A DNA stretch of 64,000 bases. Origin: JBDIVL01 sp039794405. Its GTDB lineage: Bacteria > Planctomycetota > Brocadiia > Brocadiales > Brocadiaceae. The DNA is taken from the NCBI GenBank assembly GCA_039794405.1, contig JBDIVL010000007.1, positions 42,037 through 106,036 of the forward strand, in the 5' to 3' direction. This document shows, one piece after another, positions 19,501 through 26,813 of this stretch; within the stretch, counting starts at the first letter, position 1, and each line of letters opens with the position of its first letter. The notes beneath the pieces are model-generated. The model had not been told where the DNA came from. It did not search any database and worked only from the letters and a program-made list of their open reading frames with translations. Position numbers and translations under genes: made by a program.

Positions 19501-19651
19501 TCTTTGGTAAGGTAGTTATATGGATATGTTTTTTACCTTTAGATTCCGTATATTTTTGTAAGAATCCTGCAAGGGCATAATAGTAACTTTCTTCTGTAGC
19601 GTCTCCACGGTTATAAGTCCCATATATCTCTTTTAAGTATAATTTCAACAT
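16520..19651 (-). CDS. Single-chain restriction-modification enzyme (type IIG-like)
   Basis: 1043 residues combining cleavage, methylation and target recognition. The N-terminal PD-(D/E)XK nuclease shows D58 and E73-A-K75 (NPDFR...GYIEAKAP). A helical connector runs to about residue 350. The gamma-class N6-adenine methyltransferase has motif I DPAAGTLTFL at 363-372 and motif IV NPPY at 484-487. The remaining 500 residues should be the target-recognition part. No helicase motifs are seen, so it differs from type ISP enzymes. It stands alone without separate M or S genes. It should defend against foreign DNA and methylate its own site; the site cannot be read from the sequence. Confidence 0.88.
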   Translation of the reverse strand: MLKLYLKEIYGTYNRGDATEESYYYALAGFLQKYTESKGKKHIHITTLPKKTEAGNPDFRVWDGTQHIIGYIEAKAPTTEYLDQVETTEQLKRYVKTFPNLILTNFFEFRLYRNGELIDKVLIGRPFVMHKLKTIPPAEKESDFLTLLEKFFSYSLPKFYDAESLARVLADKTRFLRDEVITHELREEEEGKRGSLIGFYEAFKTYLINDLSKEGFADLYSQTTTYGLFASRIRVKKNFNRKLAYDNIPHTIGILRDIFRFISLEELPRQMEWIVDDISEILSVTDVNKILHQYFHEGKGKDPVVHFYETFLAKYDPETRELRGVYYTPEPVVSYIVRSLHTILKDHFHRNDGFANELVTVLDPAAGTLTFLAEASKIAVEEFTSKYGEGGRERFIEEHILNNFYAFELMMAPYAIGHLKMSFLLEELGHRLRDNDRVKLYLTNTLEMEELAQTNLPGMASLSEESHLAGKVKRDQPILVILGNPPYSVSSANKSDFIERAMEVYKEDVRDEKNIQPLSDDYIKFIRFAHWKIDKSGKGVIGMITNNSYLSGLIHRGMRKKLLESFTEIYILNLHGNSRIGEKCPDGSKDENVFDIQQGVSIALFIKERNQKGPGKVFYQDIYGKWKKKYDYLNENDIKSTKWEKLSPSEPYYFFVAKDFSHQVSYDKFWGIPEIFTQSSSGVKTHRDHFVVGFTKDEIKQKMLIFTSNLSDELVRQGLDLKDTHDFILKEARDKVKKEHWEKSIIPYSYRPFDNRFICYRPELIDRDRYDVMQYFLKDNLGLVTMRQYVYDPVTIYNYISCVQNITDNRYFVSNRGICSIFPLYLYPEKSNPEKRSSVRNLMLFEPQSDFLAKKPNLSPIIIEQLTRNYKKAPSPEQIFFYVYAILYSNVYRTKYSEFLKIDFPRVPFSKDYKSFSKIAEYGKRLVDLHLLKPSEINPSFAKFQGKGDNRVEKLRYEHAKLFINKDQYFEDIESEVFGYQTGGYQVCEKWLKDRKDRKLALDEIKHYCNITAAIKKTIEIQKLIDDIYPVVEDNVIGNKFKF

Positions 19652-19979
19652 GTTATTATCTAAAATATTATTCTTTTAATTTGGCACGGAGTATAAGGAA
19701 TTTAAGGAGATATTTCAATGTTATTTTGATTTAGTGCCTATTATAGGAGGAACAAAACATTTTCCTTGTAGTGGCAAGGCGCGCCCTGCCACTACAAGGT
19801 TAAAAGTTACCGAAAGCCTAACTAAACGTATAGGAATTTTCATTTTATTTAAGAGGGTTATACATTGTATAGCATGGAAAATCCTCCTTTATTAAGGAAG
19901 GCTTAGCGGAATATCTTAAAAGGTTTTTTGGTTATCTTTGACAATTGCTAATACATTTATAGCTTTAGAGTTGCGAGGT
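19652..19979. other. Intergenic stretch with palindrome and shared short motif
   Basis: Contains the 28 bp palindrome at 19768-19795 and the motif TATAGGAATTTTCATTTTAT near 19831, also found near 13556 and, reversed, near 22755. No gene seen. Confidence 0.5.
19768..19795. repeat. GTAGTGGC-variant 28 bp palindrome
   Basis: GTAGTGGC and GCCACTAC arms around a 12-base centre. It has the same length and architecture as the GTAGGGGC copies, with matching changes in both arms. Confidence 0.75.
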
Positions 19980-20906
19980 TTACTTTTTGTTTTGAGGAAA
20001 ATCTGGTTTTATTTCAAGTGATAAATAACTGATACGTGGTCGCAGATAAATAAACCAGAACACAATACCGACCAGAATAACACCTCCAACAAAATTTCCC
20101 AGGGTAACGGGGAAGAGGTTGTTTACCAAAAATCCCTTCCATGTAAGTAAAGAAAGGTCTAATGATTTGCCTGCTATTTTTTCAGCGGCAGCAACAACGG
20201 CTGGATTTTTTCGTAGCATCATACCCATGGGGATGAAATACATGTTCGCAACGCAGTGTTCAAACCCGCTGGCAACGAAACCACCAATAGGGAATATAAC
20301 TGAAAGCACCTTGTCTGCCACACTCTTACCACTGTAACATAACCAAACGTTAAGACATACTAATGCATTGCATAATACACCCCTCACCAAAGCCGCCTTA
20401 AATGACAAATTGACCTTTTTGTGGGCAATAAGCAGTGCCTTTGCACCCGTCATATGGTGAAAAAATTCCCATTGATGCGCCGTATGCATCCAATAGACCA
20501 TCATGAGACTGCCTATAAAATTACCCATATATACGATGGTCCATATCTTACATAACTCACGTATCGTAATCCTTTTGCTGACATAACCTACAATATTGAG
20601 ATTGTTACCGGTAAAGAGTTCGGCACCGGCAATTTCGACCAGTATAAGCCCAAAAGAAAATACAACACCGGTAATAAGGGAAGTAATGCCAAAATGTAAG
20701 GTGGAGTCGCTTGTCACAAACGTAGCAAATTGGGCGCCCATGGCAATGTAGATACCGGCCAAAATACTTAATATAAAGATCTGCGAAGGACGCAGTCTTG
20801 CCCTCACTACGGCCTTATTTTCAACGATAGAGGCAGTTTGTTGGGGTGAATATGCAATTTCTGTATTTCTGTCTTGAATAGATTTCGGTATATTATTTTT
20901 TTCCAT
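19980..20906 (-). CDS. Formate/nitrite transporter family channel (FNT), copy 1
   Basis: 308 residues with a charged cytosolic N-terminus of about 40 residues and then six membrane helices. FNT landmarks are GAELFTGNN in the second helix region and GFEHCVANMYFIP around the pore histidine. These pentameric channels move small anions such as formate, nitrite or hydrosulfide. In a presumed anammox organism nitrite is the obvious substrate, but this is inference. It overlaps the next upstream gene by 14 bp, so the two are translationally coupled. Confidence 0.88.
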   Translation of the reverse strand: MEKNNIPKSIQDRNTEIAYSPQQTASIVENKAVVRARLRPSQIFILSILAGIYIAMGAQFATFVTSDSTLHFGITSLITGVVFSFGLILVEIAGAELFTGNNLNIVGYVSKRITIRELCKIWTIVYMGNFIGSLMMVYWMHTAHQWEFFHHMTGAKALLIAHKKVNLSFKAALVRGVLCNALVCLNVWLCYSGKSVADKVLSVIFPIGGFVASGFEHCVANMYFIPMGMMLRKNPAVVAAAEKIAGKSLDLSLLTWKGFLVNNLFPVTLGNFVGGVILVGIVFWFIYLRPRISYLSLEIKPDFPQNKK

Positions 20907-21822
20907 TTTTTATATCTCTCTCATTATTCTTCGAAGGACGTAAATACACAAACCAGTATGCACCTCCAATGAGCACCATGCCACCAAATAAATTTCCAAG
21001 GACGACAGGACACAGGTTATCAACTAAAAATCCCTTAAAAAAGGTGAGACTTGAAAGATCTAAGCTTCCGCCTCGTATTTTTTCAGCAGCAGCCAGTACC
21101 GCCCGATTACCTTTCAAGACAAGTCCCATAGGGATAAGCCACATATTGACAACACAGTGTTCAAACCCACAAGCAAAGAGGCAAGACACAGGCCATAACA
21201 ATGCAAGTATTTTGTCGATATTACTTCTGCCACAATAACACAACCAAACACCCAGACAAATCAAGGCATTGCCAATTGCTCCCCGCGCAAAGAGGACTCC
21301 AAATGAGGCATTCACTTTACCATGAGCCGTAAGGATAATCTTTGCACCTAACAAATAATTATTCAGTGTCCATTGCTCAGAGCTATAAATCCACACAACA
21401 AGGGTTATTGCACCAATAAAATTTCCCATGCATGCAATAATCAGATTTCTTGCAAGTGCCCTGCCAGTAATTTTACGAGCCATAAAAGACATCGCAACAA
21501 GACTGTTCCCTGCAAAGAGTTCAGCACCGGTGATTACGATTAAAACCATCGATAAAGTAAAAGCCACACCACCTACAAGCAGATTTAAACCATAATGAGA
21601 GGTCGCTGTGTGAATAACTAACATGGATACCTGCGCACCTAGTGCGATAAAGACACCTGCAAGGATACTGAGGCCAAGCATTGTTAAAGTATCACGGTTT
21701 GACTTCGCCATACCTACTAATCCAACCTTATTAGCCATCTGTTCCGGTTCGAAGTTATCAATTTCAATAACCGGTACAGCATACTCCTGATTATTTGTAC
21801 TATCTTCATGAACATTTGACAT
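20893..21822 (-). CDS. Formate/nitrite transporter family channel (FNT), copy 2
   Basis: 309 residues and six membrane helices, with GAELFAGNS and the pore-histidine region GFEHCVVNMWLIP. AAGGAG precedes the ATG. The N-terminal tail is about 45 residues and acidic. First gene of a two-gene operon with the FNT at 19980. Two adjacent, clearly diverged copies may form distinct pores or mixed pentamers. A third family member is at 61194. Confidence 0.88.
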   Translation of the reverse strand: MSNVHEDSTNNQEYAVPVIEIDNFEPEQMANKVGLVGMAKSNRDTLTMLGLSILAGVFIALGAQVSMLVIHTATSHYGLNLLVGGVAFTLSMVLIVITGAELFAGNSLVAMSFMARKITGRALARNLIIACMGNFIGAITLVVWIYSSEQWTLNNYLLGAKIILTAHGKVNASFGVLFARGAIGNALICLGVWLCYCGRSNIDKILALLWPVSCLFACGFEHCVVNMWLIPMGLVLKGNRAVLAAAEKIRGGSLDLSSLTFFKGFLVDNLCPVVLGNLFGGMVLIGGAYWFVYLRPSKNNERDIKNGKK

Positions 21823-22398
21823 ATATATTCTCCTTTTCCCTAATAACTGATATGAATAAGCAAGGTCAGAGAATATCTGAAAGGTCTCTATCTATGTTTT
21901 GGATTTGTTTATGTGGTGGATTAAGCGAAGCGAATATACTTTTCGGAAATTGGTGGATCCGGCGCAAAAGACAGCGCCTTAATCCACCCTACCCAAACTT
22001 TCGATATGTGAATTAAACGAAGTGAATCCACCATTTCATATTTTCAGACATCTCTTATAGCATCCAACAGATGAAACCGAACATCACATAATAAAACAAA
22101 ATGAACCACGATTTGATTAAATCATCACGGACAAACGAGTTTGTCCGTGCCACCCTATCTAAAATACTGTTCGGTTTCATCTCTTGAGTACTATAGCTAT
22201 TAACTACTTTAGGCCGATTCTACGATTGTTTTAACTTCTTGTAGTACATTGTAAAAATAATGAAGCCAAGCTTTATTATCCCCCATATCGTCTCGCTTGA
22301 GAACAACGCCATGAGGGTCATAAGACCATACAATGGAGGAAAACAAAACTACTTTAATTCCTTTTTTATCTGTGACAGATTATAGGTAACTTCCACCT
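21823..22398. other. Intergenic region between FNT operon and PII cluster
   Basis: No gene seen. Contains a dispersed repeat with GGTGGATTAAGCGAAG and TTAATCCACC arms (about 21915-21990) and the short inverted repeat GACAAACGAGTTTGTCCG near 22130. The FNT promoter should lie near 21850-21900. Confidence 0.5.
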
Positions 22399-22653
22399 TT
22401 ACGTTTTTTGGTGAGAAGAACTAACATCAAATAATTCTTTTATAAAACTCATGGAGTATTGAGAGTCGTCTTCTAATAAGAAACCGGCAACTTGCATCTC
22501 GATAATAATTTCATGTTTCACACGGTCAAAGTCATCAATATTGATCATGACTTCAGGAGAACGGGAGGCTAATTGGATAAGTTGTTGCGGCTGCATAGCA
22601 CAACTTGTAAGTAAAAACAATGCAATAAAGATAAGTCTCTTTATTATTCTCAC
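22399..22653 (-). CDS. Small lipoprotein, hypothetical
   Basis: 84 residues from the GTG at 22653, preferred because AGGAG lies nine bases upstream; an upstream TTG at 22689 has no such site. The signal peptide ends in the lipobox LLTSC, so the cysteine should be lipid-modified. The mature part is about 65 residues with an acidic, helical character. It lies at the end of the minus-strand PII cluster. Function unknown. Confidence 0.6.
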   Translation of the reverse strand: MRIIKRLIFIALFLLTSCAMQPQQLIQLASRSPEVMINIDDFDRVKHEIIIEMQVAGFLLEDDSQYSMSFIKELFDVSSSHQKT

Positions 22654-22694
22654 AGGAACGACTCCTCTCTTAGTGGACGATTGAATCAACTCTT

Positions 22695-22723
22695 GTAGAG
22701 ACGATCCGGCGGGTCGTCTCTAC
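22695..22723. repeat. GTAGAGAC palindrome
   Basis: GTAGAGACGA and TCGTCTCTAC arms around CCGGCGGG. Similar in size and design to the GTAGGGGC family but with a different arm sequence. Confidence 0.65.
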
Positions 22724-22794
22724 TTTTATCCGTACCACTCTGAAAACCGCATAAATAAAATGAAAATTTCTATAACAATTATCCCTGGAAGATA

Positions 22795-23220
22795 CTACTC
22801 TTCTTTAGGCGTTCCTAGTATAAGGCGTTCGATCTGCATAATTAAATCAGTGATGGTGTTGAGATGAGGGTCGAGAATACGGTCAAGCCCTTCTGAAACA
22901 CTACCATACCTTTTCAATTTCTTTGCTTTCACATTTTCAATAATTTCCCAACTTGAAAATAATTTACCTAAGATATCACTTATCACCTCCCTATATTCCT
23001 TTTCGAGGGTAAATCCATTTGAAATAACCCTTATTTTATCTCTTACGAGAAATACCCTTTTAAAAATTTCTTCTTTAATCTCTGAGGAAATACTATGCCT
23101 CATATCGTAAAGGATACCGGTATAGCTCTCACGATTTAACATTTGTTCAATGTCCCGCATATTTTCTTCCACAATACGAAGGGCTATTGAAAGTCCCCTC
23201 TTTTGATCTTTATTCAGCAT
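22795..23220 (-). CDS. Helical hypothetical protein
   Basis: 141 residues, almost wholly alpha-helical by composition, with no membrane segment or cysteine. It opens MLNKDQKRGLSIALRIVEENMR, a pattern seen in small bacterial helical proteins of unknown role. It follows the zinc-ribbon gene by eight bases and precedes the lipoprotein, so an operon with PII and the zinc-ribbon protein is likely. No function assigned. Confidence 0.65.
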   Translation of the reverse strand: MLNKDQKRGLSIALRIVEENMRDIEQMLNRESYTGILYDMRHSISSEIKEEIFKRVFLVRDKIRVISNGFTLEKEYREVISDILGKLFSSWEIIENVKAKKLKRYGSVSEGLDRILDPHLNTITDLIMQIERLILGTPKEE

Positions 23221-23228
23221 TGCAAACT

Positions 23229-23483
23229 TTACTCCCTGAGTTTTTTATTTACCTGTACATACCTTTTGCCGATGTCTATTGCCTTGCCATACTCCACCCT
23301 TTTAAAACATCTTTGGCACTCAATATAGTTATCGTTTTCCCGTAAGCTCGGCATAACACTACTTTCGTCTACACGTTTCCCTATCTCTGGAGACTGATGG
23401 ACAACCTGAAAATTGCTGGTAAATATTTTAAATTTCTTAGCATTACCACAGTTTGGACATACAAAAAATGTATCAGTCAACAT
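23229..23483 (-). CDS. Zinc-ribbon protein, hypothetical
   Basis: 84 residues. CPNC near residue 9 and CQRC near residue 56 form a zinc-ribbon pair. The rest is basic and helical. A site GGAGG precedes the ATG. It sits between PII and the helical protein on the same strand. It may bind nucleic acid or a protein partner; nothing more can be said. Confidence 0.7.
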   Translation of the reverse strand: MLTDTFFVCPNCGNAKKFKIFTSNFQVVHQSPEIGKRVDESSVMPSLRENDNYIECQRCFKRVEYGKAIDIGKRYVQVNKKLRE

Positions 23484-23568
23484 ATATTACCTCCTTTCAT
23501 TATCCAGCGTATTGTCTCATGAAAACAAGGCAATATCCGGCAGTCAAAGATTCATGAATGTTTTTAAT

Positions 23569-23907
23569 CTAGATTGCCGCTTCGCCAGATTCGTTCGTAC
23601 GAATACGGTACACGTTCTCTACATGAGAAACGAATATCTTCCCATCGCCAATACTCCCCGTCTGAGACTCATTGATGATCGTATCAACGATCTTTTCCAC
23701 ATCTACATCCCTTACGGTAATTTCAATTTTCATCTTCGATAAGAGATCTATCCGAAATTTCCTTCCACGCCACACCTCACTTATACCTTTTTGATTGCCA
23801 TGTCCGGTCACCTGTGTAACCGTCATCCCCGGATATCCTAACTCCAGCAAAGCATCTTTTACTATGTTAAATTTTTCCGGTCTAATTATTGCTTCTACCT
23901 TTTTCAT
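23569..23907 (-). CDS. PII nitrogen-regulatory protein without the uridylylation tyrosine
   Basis: 112 residues with all PII landmarks: Q39, K58, the TGxxGDGK loop at 83-90, and R101/R103. PII trimers sense ATP/ADP and 2-oxoglutarate and control ammonium uptake and assimilation partners through the T-loop. In this T-loop residue 51, normally the uridylylated tyrosine, is phenylalanine, and residue 46 is tryptophan. Control by ligand binding alone is therefore expected. No ammonium transporter is adjacent; the FNT pair is the nearest transporter. A fluoride-type riboswitch lies about 350 bp upstream on the same strand. Confidence 0.92.
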   Translation of the reverse strand: MKKVEAIIRPEKFNIVKDALLELGYPGMTVTQVTGHGNQKGISEVWRGRKFRIDLLSKMKIEITVRDVDVEKIVDTIINESQTGSIGDGKIFVSHVENVYRIRTNESGEAAI

Positions 23908-24019
23908 AAAAGACTTCCTTCCGTTAAAGATTATTTAACTCCCAATACTGTACATCACTACCATTGTCCCGTTTTAGATTTGCAACGAAATGACTTTTGA
24001 CTGCTTGTTTTTGATTGCT

Positions 24020-24183
24020 TGTTCCCAAACTTTGTTTGGGAACACAAGGTCACCGCGAAACTCTGTTTCACGAATATCCCATTAACTGCATAGAGGTGCA
24101 AAATCTTGCGTCTCTCATTCATCGACTGATTTCCCGAAACAGAGTTTCTTGACCATTACATTCCCAAACAGAGTTTGGGAATG
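24020..24183. repeat. Repeat block with two TTCCCAAAC hairpins
   Basis: TTCCCAAACTTTGTTTGGGAA at 24021-24041 and CATTCCCAAACAGAGTTTGGGAATG at 24159-24183 are both near-perfect inverted repeats. Related arms (CGAAACTCTGTTTC, CCCGAAACAGAGTTTC) lie between them. The block fills the space between the riboswitch terminators and the PII gene. Confidence 0.65.
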
Positions 24184-24192
24184 AGCAGAAAT

Positions 24193-24228
24193 AAAAAACC
24201 CCTGCCAAAATCGTCGTTTCGACAGGGG
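24193..24228 (-). terminator. Second terminator downstream of fluoride riboswitch B
   Basis: On the minus strand CCCCTGTCGAAA and TTTTGGCAGGGG pair over 12 bp (two G-T pairs) around CGACGA, followed by six T. It stands about 12 bp after the first terminator. Confidence 0.85.
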
Positions 24229-24233
24229 TTTCC

Positions 24234-24268
24234 ATAAAAACACCTATCGAAGAGCAACTTCAACAGGA
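24234..24268 (-). terminator. Riboswitch-linked terminator (fluoride riboswitch B)
   Basis: On the minus strand CCTGTTGAAG and CTTCGATAGG pair around TTGCT, followed by TGTTTTTA. The 5' arm overlaps the 3' strand of the aptamer, so ligand binding should prevent this hairpin. Confidence 0.85.
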
Positions 24269-24309
24269 GCTATCAGCTACAATGTAGCAGTTGGGCGAAC
24301 TCCATCGCC
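24262..24309 (-). promoter_or_regulatory. Fluoride riboswitch aptamer (crcB motif), copy B
   Basis: Minus-strand RNA beginning GGCGATGGAGTTCGCC at 24309, then CAACT, a GCTAC/GTAGC hairpin, and CTGATAGCTCC. It has the known crcB-motif layout: pairing P1 GGCG/CGCC, P2 GGAG/CTCC across the pseudoknot, P3 hairpin, and the conserved GCTGAT. Two terminators follow. It lies between the dynamin-like gene (stop at 24430) and the PII gene (start at 23907). A TTGATA and a TTTAAG spaced 18 bp apart just upstream may be its promoter. Identification is by motif; fluoride binding is known for the family, not shown here. Confidence 0.88.
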
Positions 24310-24429
24310 ATGATACTTAAAATAAAAATCTTTCTCCTATATCAACCAGCCAACCATTCAACCATCTAACCATTTACCATATTCAGGTCTTATCTCTTAC
24401 GATCTTTCTGTCGCGTGCATAAACTACAA

Positions 24430-26232
24430 CTACACCATCACCACGTTTGTTCTCTCGTGTTCTTTGAGCATCTGGCTGGCAGCATTCCACACTTTCGTCA
24501 GTCTCTTTTCTTGTTCCTTCAGAACTTTAGCCTTGTCTACTAACAGCGTTAACTCAACCCGTACAGAGTCACTACCAGCCCTTCGTCTTTCCTGGCCCTT
24601 TTGTATGGCCTGTTCTATCTGGATAATAAGTTCACTCCCAAGATTTTTTAGTTGGTGAGAATAATGGTCGATCGTTTTGCGAAGCCTCGAAGTGAGATCG
24701 TAACGCACCCTTCCACAATTACGGCTTACATCTGAGGATACCCTTTCCATCATTTCGTTCAAAACCATCTTCCTGCTCATTGATTTAGGAAGAAAAGCAC
24801 GCAGGACGGATTTGATCTCCTCGTCGGTAGGAGCAGTATATTCCTGGATCATATAATAGAAACTATTATCCCTGGTTAGTTCTACAGAAAATTCGCACTG
24901 CCCCATAGATACATCAAAGAGCAGTTCGGCAGCCGTTTTAAATTCATCAACGATGCTGTTTGAACGTCTCGTAAAACGGTGAAAGGTCTCCTGGATATTA
25001 TCTGATATCACTGACTCAGTCCCTTTTCTAAACATATCAAACCCTTTAACAATCTCTTCCTTGATAACCCTCTGCATCTCATCCCTTAAAACTGTCGGAT
25101 TAGTATCCGGGTTTTTCTCAAAAAATTGCTGGAGACATTGTTTTATCACCGGTATCTCTTTTTCCTCAAAAACCCTTAACATCTCCTCTACCTTTAAACA
25201 TAATTTATCCGACTCGCCCTTGAGCAGGTAGGTGATATCTTCCCTATCCTGTTTCAGGTTTTCAACGAGCCTGTGAAAGGTATTGATTTTATCCTCCAGC
25301 TCTTCCGTGGTAGCCTCTAACGTCTTTTCTTCAATAGCGATCTGGGACAACTTTTGGGAAATAATCCGCTTTATTTTCGATACCGCAGTATTCAGGATAA
25401 TTTTACCCCTTTCCCGTGAAAGGAAACGGCTTAACGCATCTTCCAGGTTCAAAAGTCCACTCTGTAAAAGCTGAGCCTCATCCTTCATTGTTTTTGCCTT
25501 GAGTGCTTCCCTTGCAGAAATAGGCCATATTTCCTGTACAATAAACCCCATCTCCTCTAATACCTGTTTATTAAAGGCAGCAATCTCCTCAATCTCCTTC
25601 GGATTCAAATAGTCAATCTTATTCAAGACAAAAAATATCTTCTGAGTTGAACCTTTGATCGTATCAAGAAGCTCTTTTTCTACCTGCGAGATAGGGACAT
25701 CGGCACTCATAAGAAACAATGCTGCGTCCAGATGGTCCAAGAATTCGTAGGTCGTCTCAGTATTATGCAGAAAAGTAGAACCTACCCCCGGTGTATCTAC
25801 GAGCAACATCCCTCTTTCAAGAAAAGGGGATGGATACTCAATACTGGCACACCGCACCCCGCGCATATTCTTAGGATTACCTTTTTCCGTTATATAATCG
25901 GAAAGTGTCTCTATACTAATTTTCACATCCCTGCCATCTTCCAGAAAGATAGTGCACCTCATTTCCCTGCCAAACTTTAGAATTGTTACAACGGATGTTA
26001 ATGGTACCACAGAGGATGGAAGTATCTCTTTGCCAATCAAGCTATTGATAAGTGTTGTCTTGCCCCTTTTAAATTGACCCAGAACCACCAGATTAAAACA
26101 ATTGGATACCAATTGTTCCTTAACAACGGGCAATCGGTTATCCATTTTCCCGGCATCTTCTTTTGTCAAATTTTCAATGCTTTCAATAACGGTTAGTATT
26201 TCTGTTTTATGTTTGATAAATTCTTCTAACAT
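24430..26232 (-). CDS. Dynamin-like GTPase
   Basis: 600 residues from the ATG at 26232 (GGAG 11 bases upstream; the frame opens three codons earlier at TTG). GTPase motifs: G1 GQFKRGKTT near residue 54, G2 threonine in PLTSVVT, G3 DTPG near 146, G4 NKID near 205. The rest is long helices forming a stalk-like coiled coil, as in bacterial dynamin-like proteins that bind and remodel membranes. No clear transmembrane pair is seen. It follows a 66-residue protein and both lie downstream of fluoride riboswitch A, an unexpected setting for a dynamin. Confidence 0.88.
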   Translation of the reverse strand: MLEEFIKHKTEILTVIESIENLTKEDAGKMDNRLPVVKEQLVSNCFNLVVLGQFKRGKTTLINSLIGKEILPSSVVPLTSVVTILKFGREMRCTIFLEDGRDVKISIETLSDYITEKGNPKNMRGVRCASIEYPSPFLERGMLLVDTPGVGSTFLHNTETTYEFLDHLDAALFLMSADVPISQVEKELLDTIKGSTQKIFFVLNKIDYLNPKEIEEIAAFNKQVLEEMGFIVQEIWPISAREALKAKTMKDEAQLLQSGLLNLEDALSRFLSRERGKIILNTAVSKIKRIISQKLSQIAIEEKTLEATTEELEDKINTFHRLVENLKQDREDITYLLKGESDKLCLKVEEMLRVFEEKEIPVIKQCLQQFFEKNPDTNPTVLRDEMQRVIKEEIVKGFDMFRKGTESVISDNIQETFHRFTRRSNSIVDEFKTAAELLFDVSMGQCEFSVELTRDNSFYYMIQEYTAPTDEEIKSVLRAFLPKSMSRKMVLNEMMERVSSDVSRNCGRVRYDLTSRLRKTIDHYSHQLKNLGSELIIQIEQAIQKGQERRRAGSDSVRVELTLLVDKAKVLKEQEKRLTKVWNAASQMLKEHERTNVVMV

Positions 26233-26358
26233 GAGGCACAATCTCCTCTACGAGAAAATGCAGGATGGGAAATCAATCATTGCAGCAAGATACCTCTGTT
26301 TATTTTATCCTACCAGATTCTCATCTTTTATGATTTTCCATTTTAAAATTCATAAACT

Positions 26359-26559
26359 TCAAAACATCCAGTTCTTTATTTCAAAACACCTCTCACTATC
26401 AAGTATGGAATCACCGTCTTTTAAAACAATACGTTCATTAGCTGGCTTGCCCTTTGAAATCAAATACATCATAAAGGCATCGTACAAATCCAACTTCGCA
26501 TACTCACATCCAAGAAAGCCCAAATCCTGAAGATCCTTAATACAGATATTCTTTTCCAT
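26359..26559 (-). CDS. 66-residue hypothetical protein, first gene after fluoride riboswitch A
   Basis: 66 residues with a very good ribosome binding site (AGGAGG, six bases before ATG). It opens MEKNICIKDLQDLGFLGCEYAKLDLYD, contains no membrane helix, and ends in SERCFEIKNWMF. No family recognised. It begins about 55 bp after the second terminator of riboswitch A, so it is the first gene that the switch would release. The dynamin-like gene starts 126 bp further on. Confidence 0.7.
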   Translation of the reverse strand: MEKNICIKDLQDLGFLGCEYAKLDLYDAFMMYLISKGKPANERIVLKDGDSILDSERCFEIKNWMF

Positions 26560-26612
26560 ACAGCCCTCCTATAAAATGTCAGGACAGGGGGTTGCATGAC
26601 CTTTCCCATACC

Positions 26613-26657
26613 AATAAAAAAGCCCCTGTCGAAACTGTTGCTTCGACAGGGGCTTTT
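26613..26657 (-). terminator. Second terminator downstream of fluoride riboswitch A
   Basis: On the minus strand AGCCCCTGTCGAAGC and GTTTCGACAGGGGCT form a long stem followed by TTTTTTATT. It matches the second terminator of copy B in position and sequence. Confidence 0.88.
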
Positions 26658-26660
26658 ATT

Positions 26661-26700
26661 AATAAAAAAACTCCTATCGAAGAAGTCTTCAACAGGAGTT
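26661..26700 (-). terminator. Riboswitch-linked terminator (fluoride riboswitch A)
   Basis: On the minus strand AACTCCTGTTGAAG and CTTCGATAGGAGTT pair over 14 bp, followed by seven T. The 5' arm includes the aptamer's closing CTCC. Confidence 0.88.
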
Positions 26701-26739
26701 ATCAGCTATATGACATAGCGTTGGGCGAACTCCATCGCC
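26691..26739 (-). promoter_or_regulatory. Fluoride riboswitch aptamer (crcB motif), copy A
   Basis: Minus-strand RNA GGCGATGGAGTTCGCC from 26739, then CAACGCTAT, ATAGCTGATAACTCC. P1, P2 and P3 pairings of the crcB motif are all possible. The first 16 bases match copy B exactly, while the P3 hairpin differs but still pairs. It should switch on transcription of the 66-residue protein and the dynamin-like GTPase when fluoride is present. Confidence 0.9.
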
Positions 26740-26813
26740 GGAAAATTTATACTTATAAGACGAATATACTACGTGCTCTATTCTTTGTCAACCAATTTTT
26801 CAAAGATGTTTAG

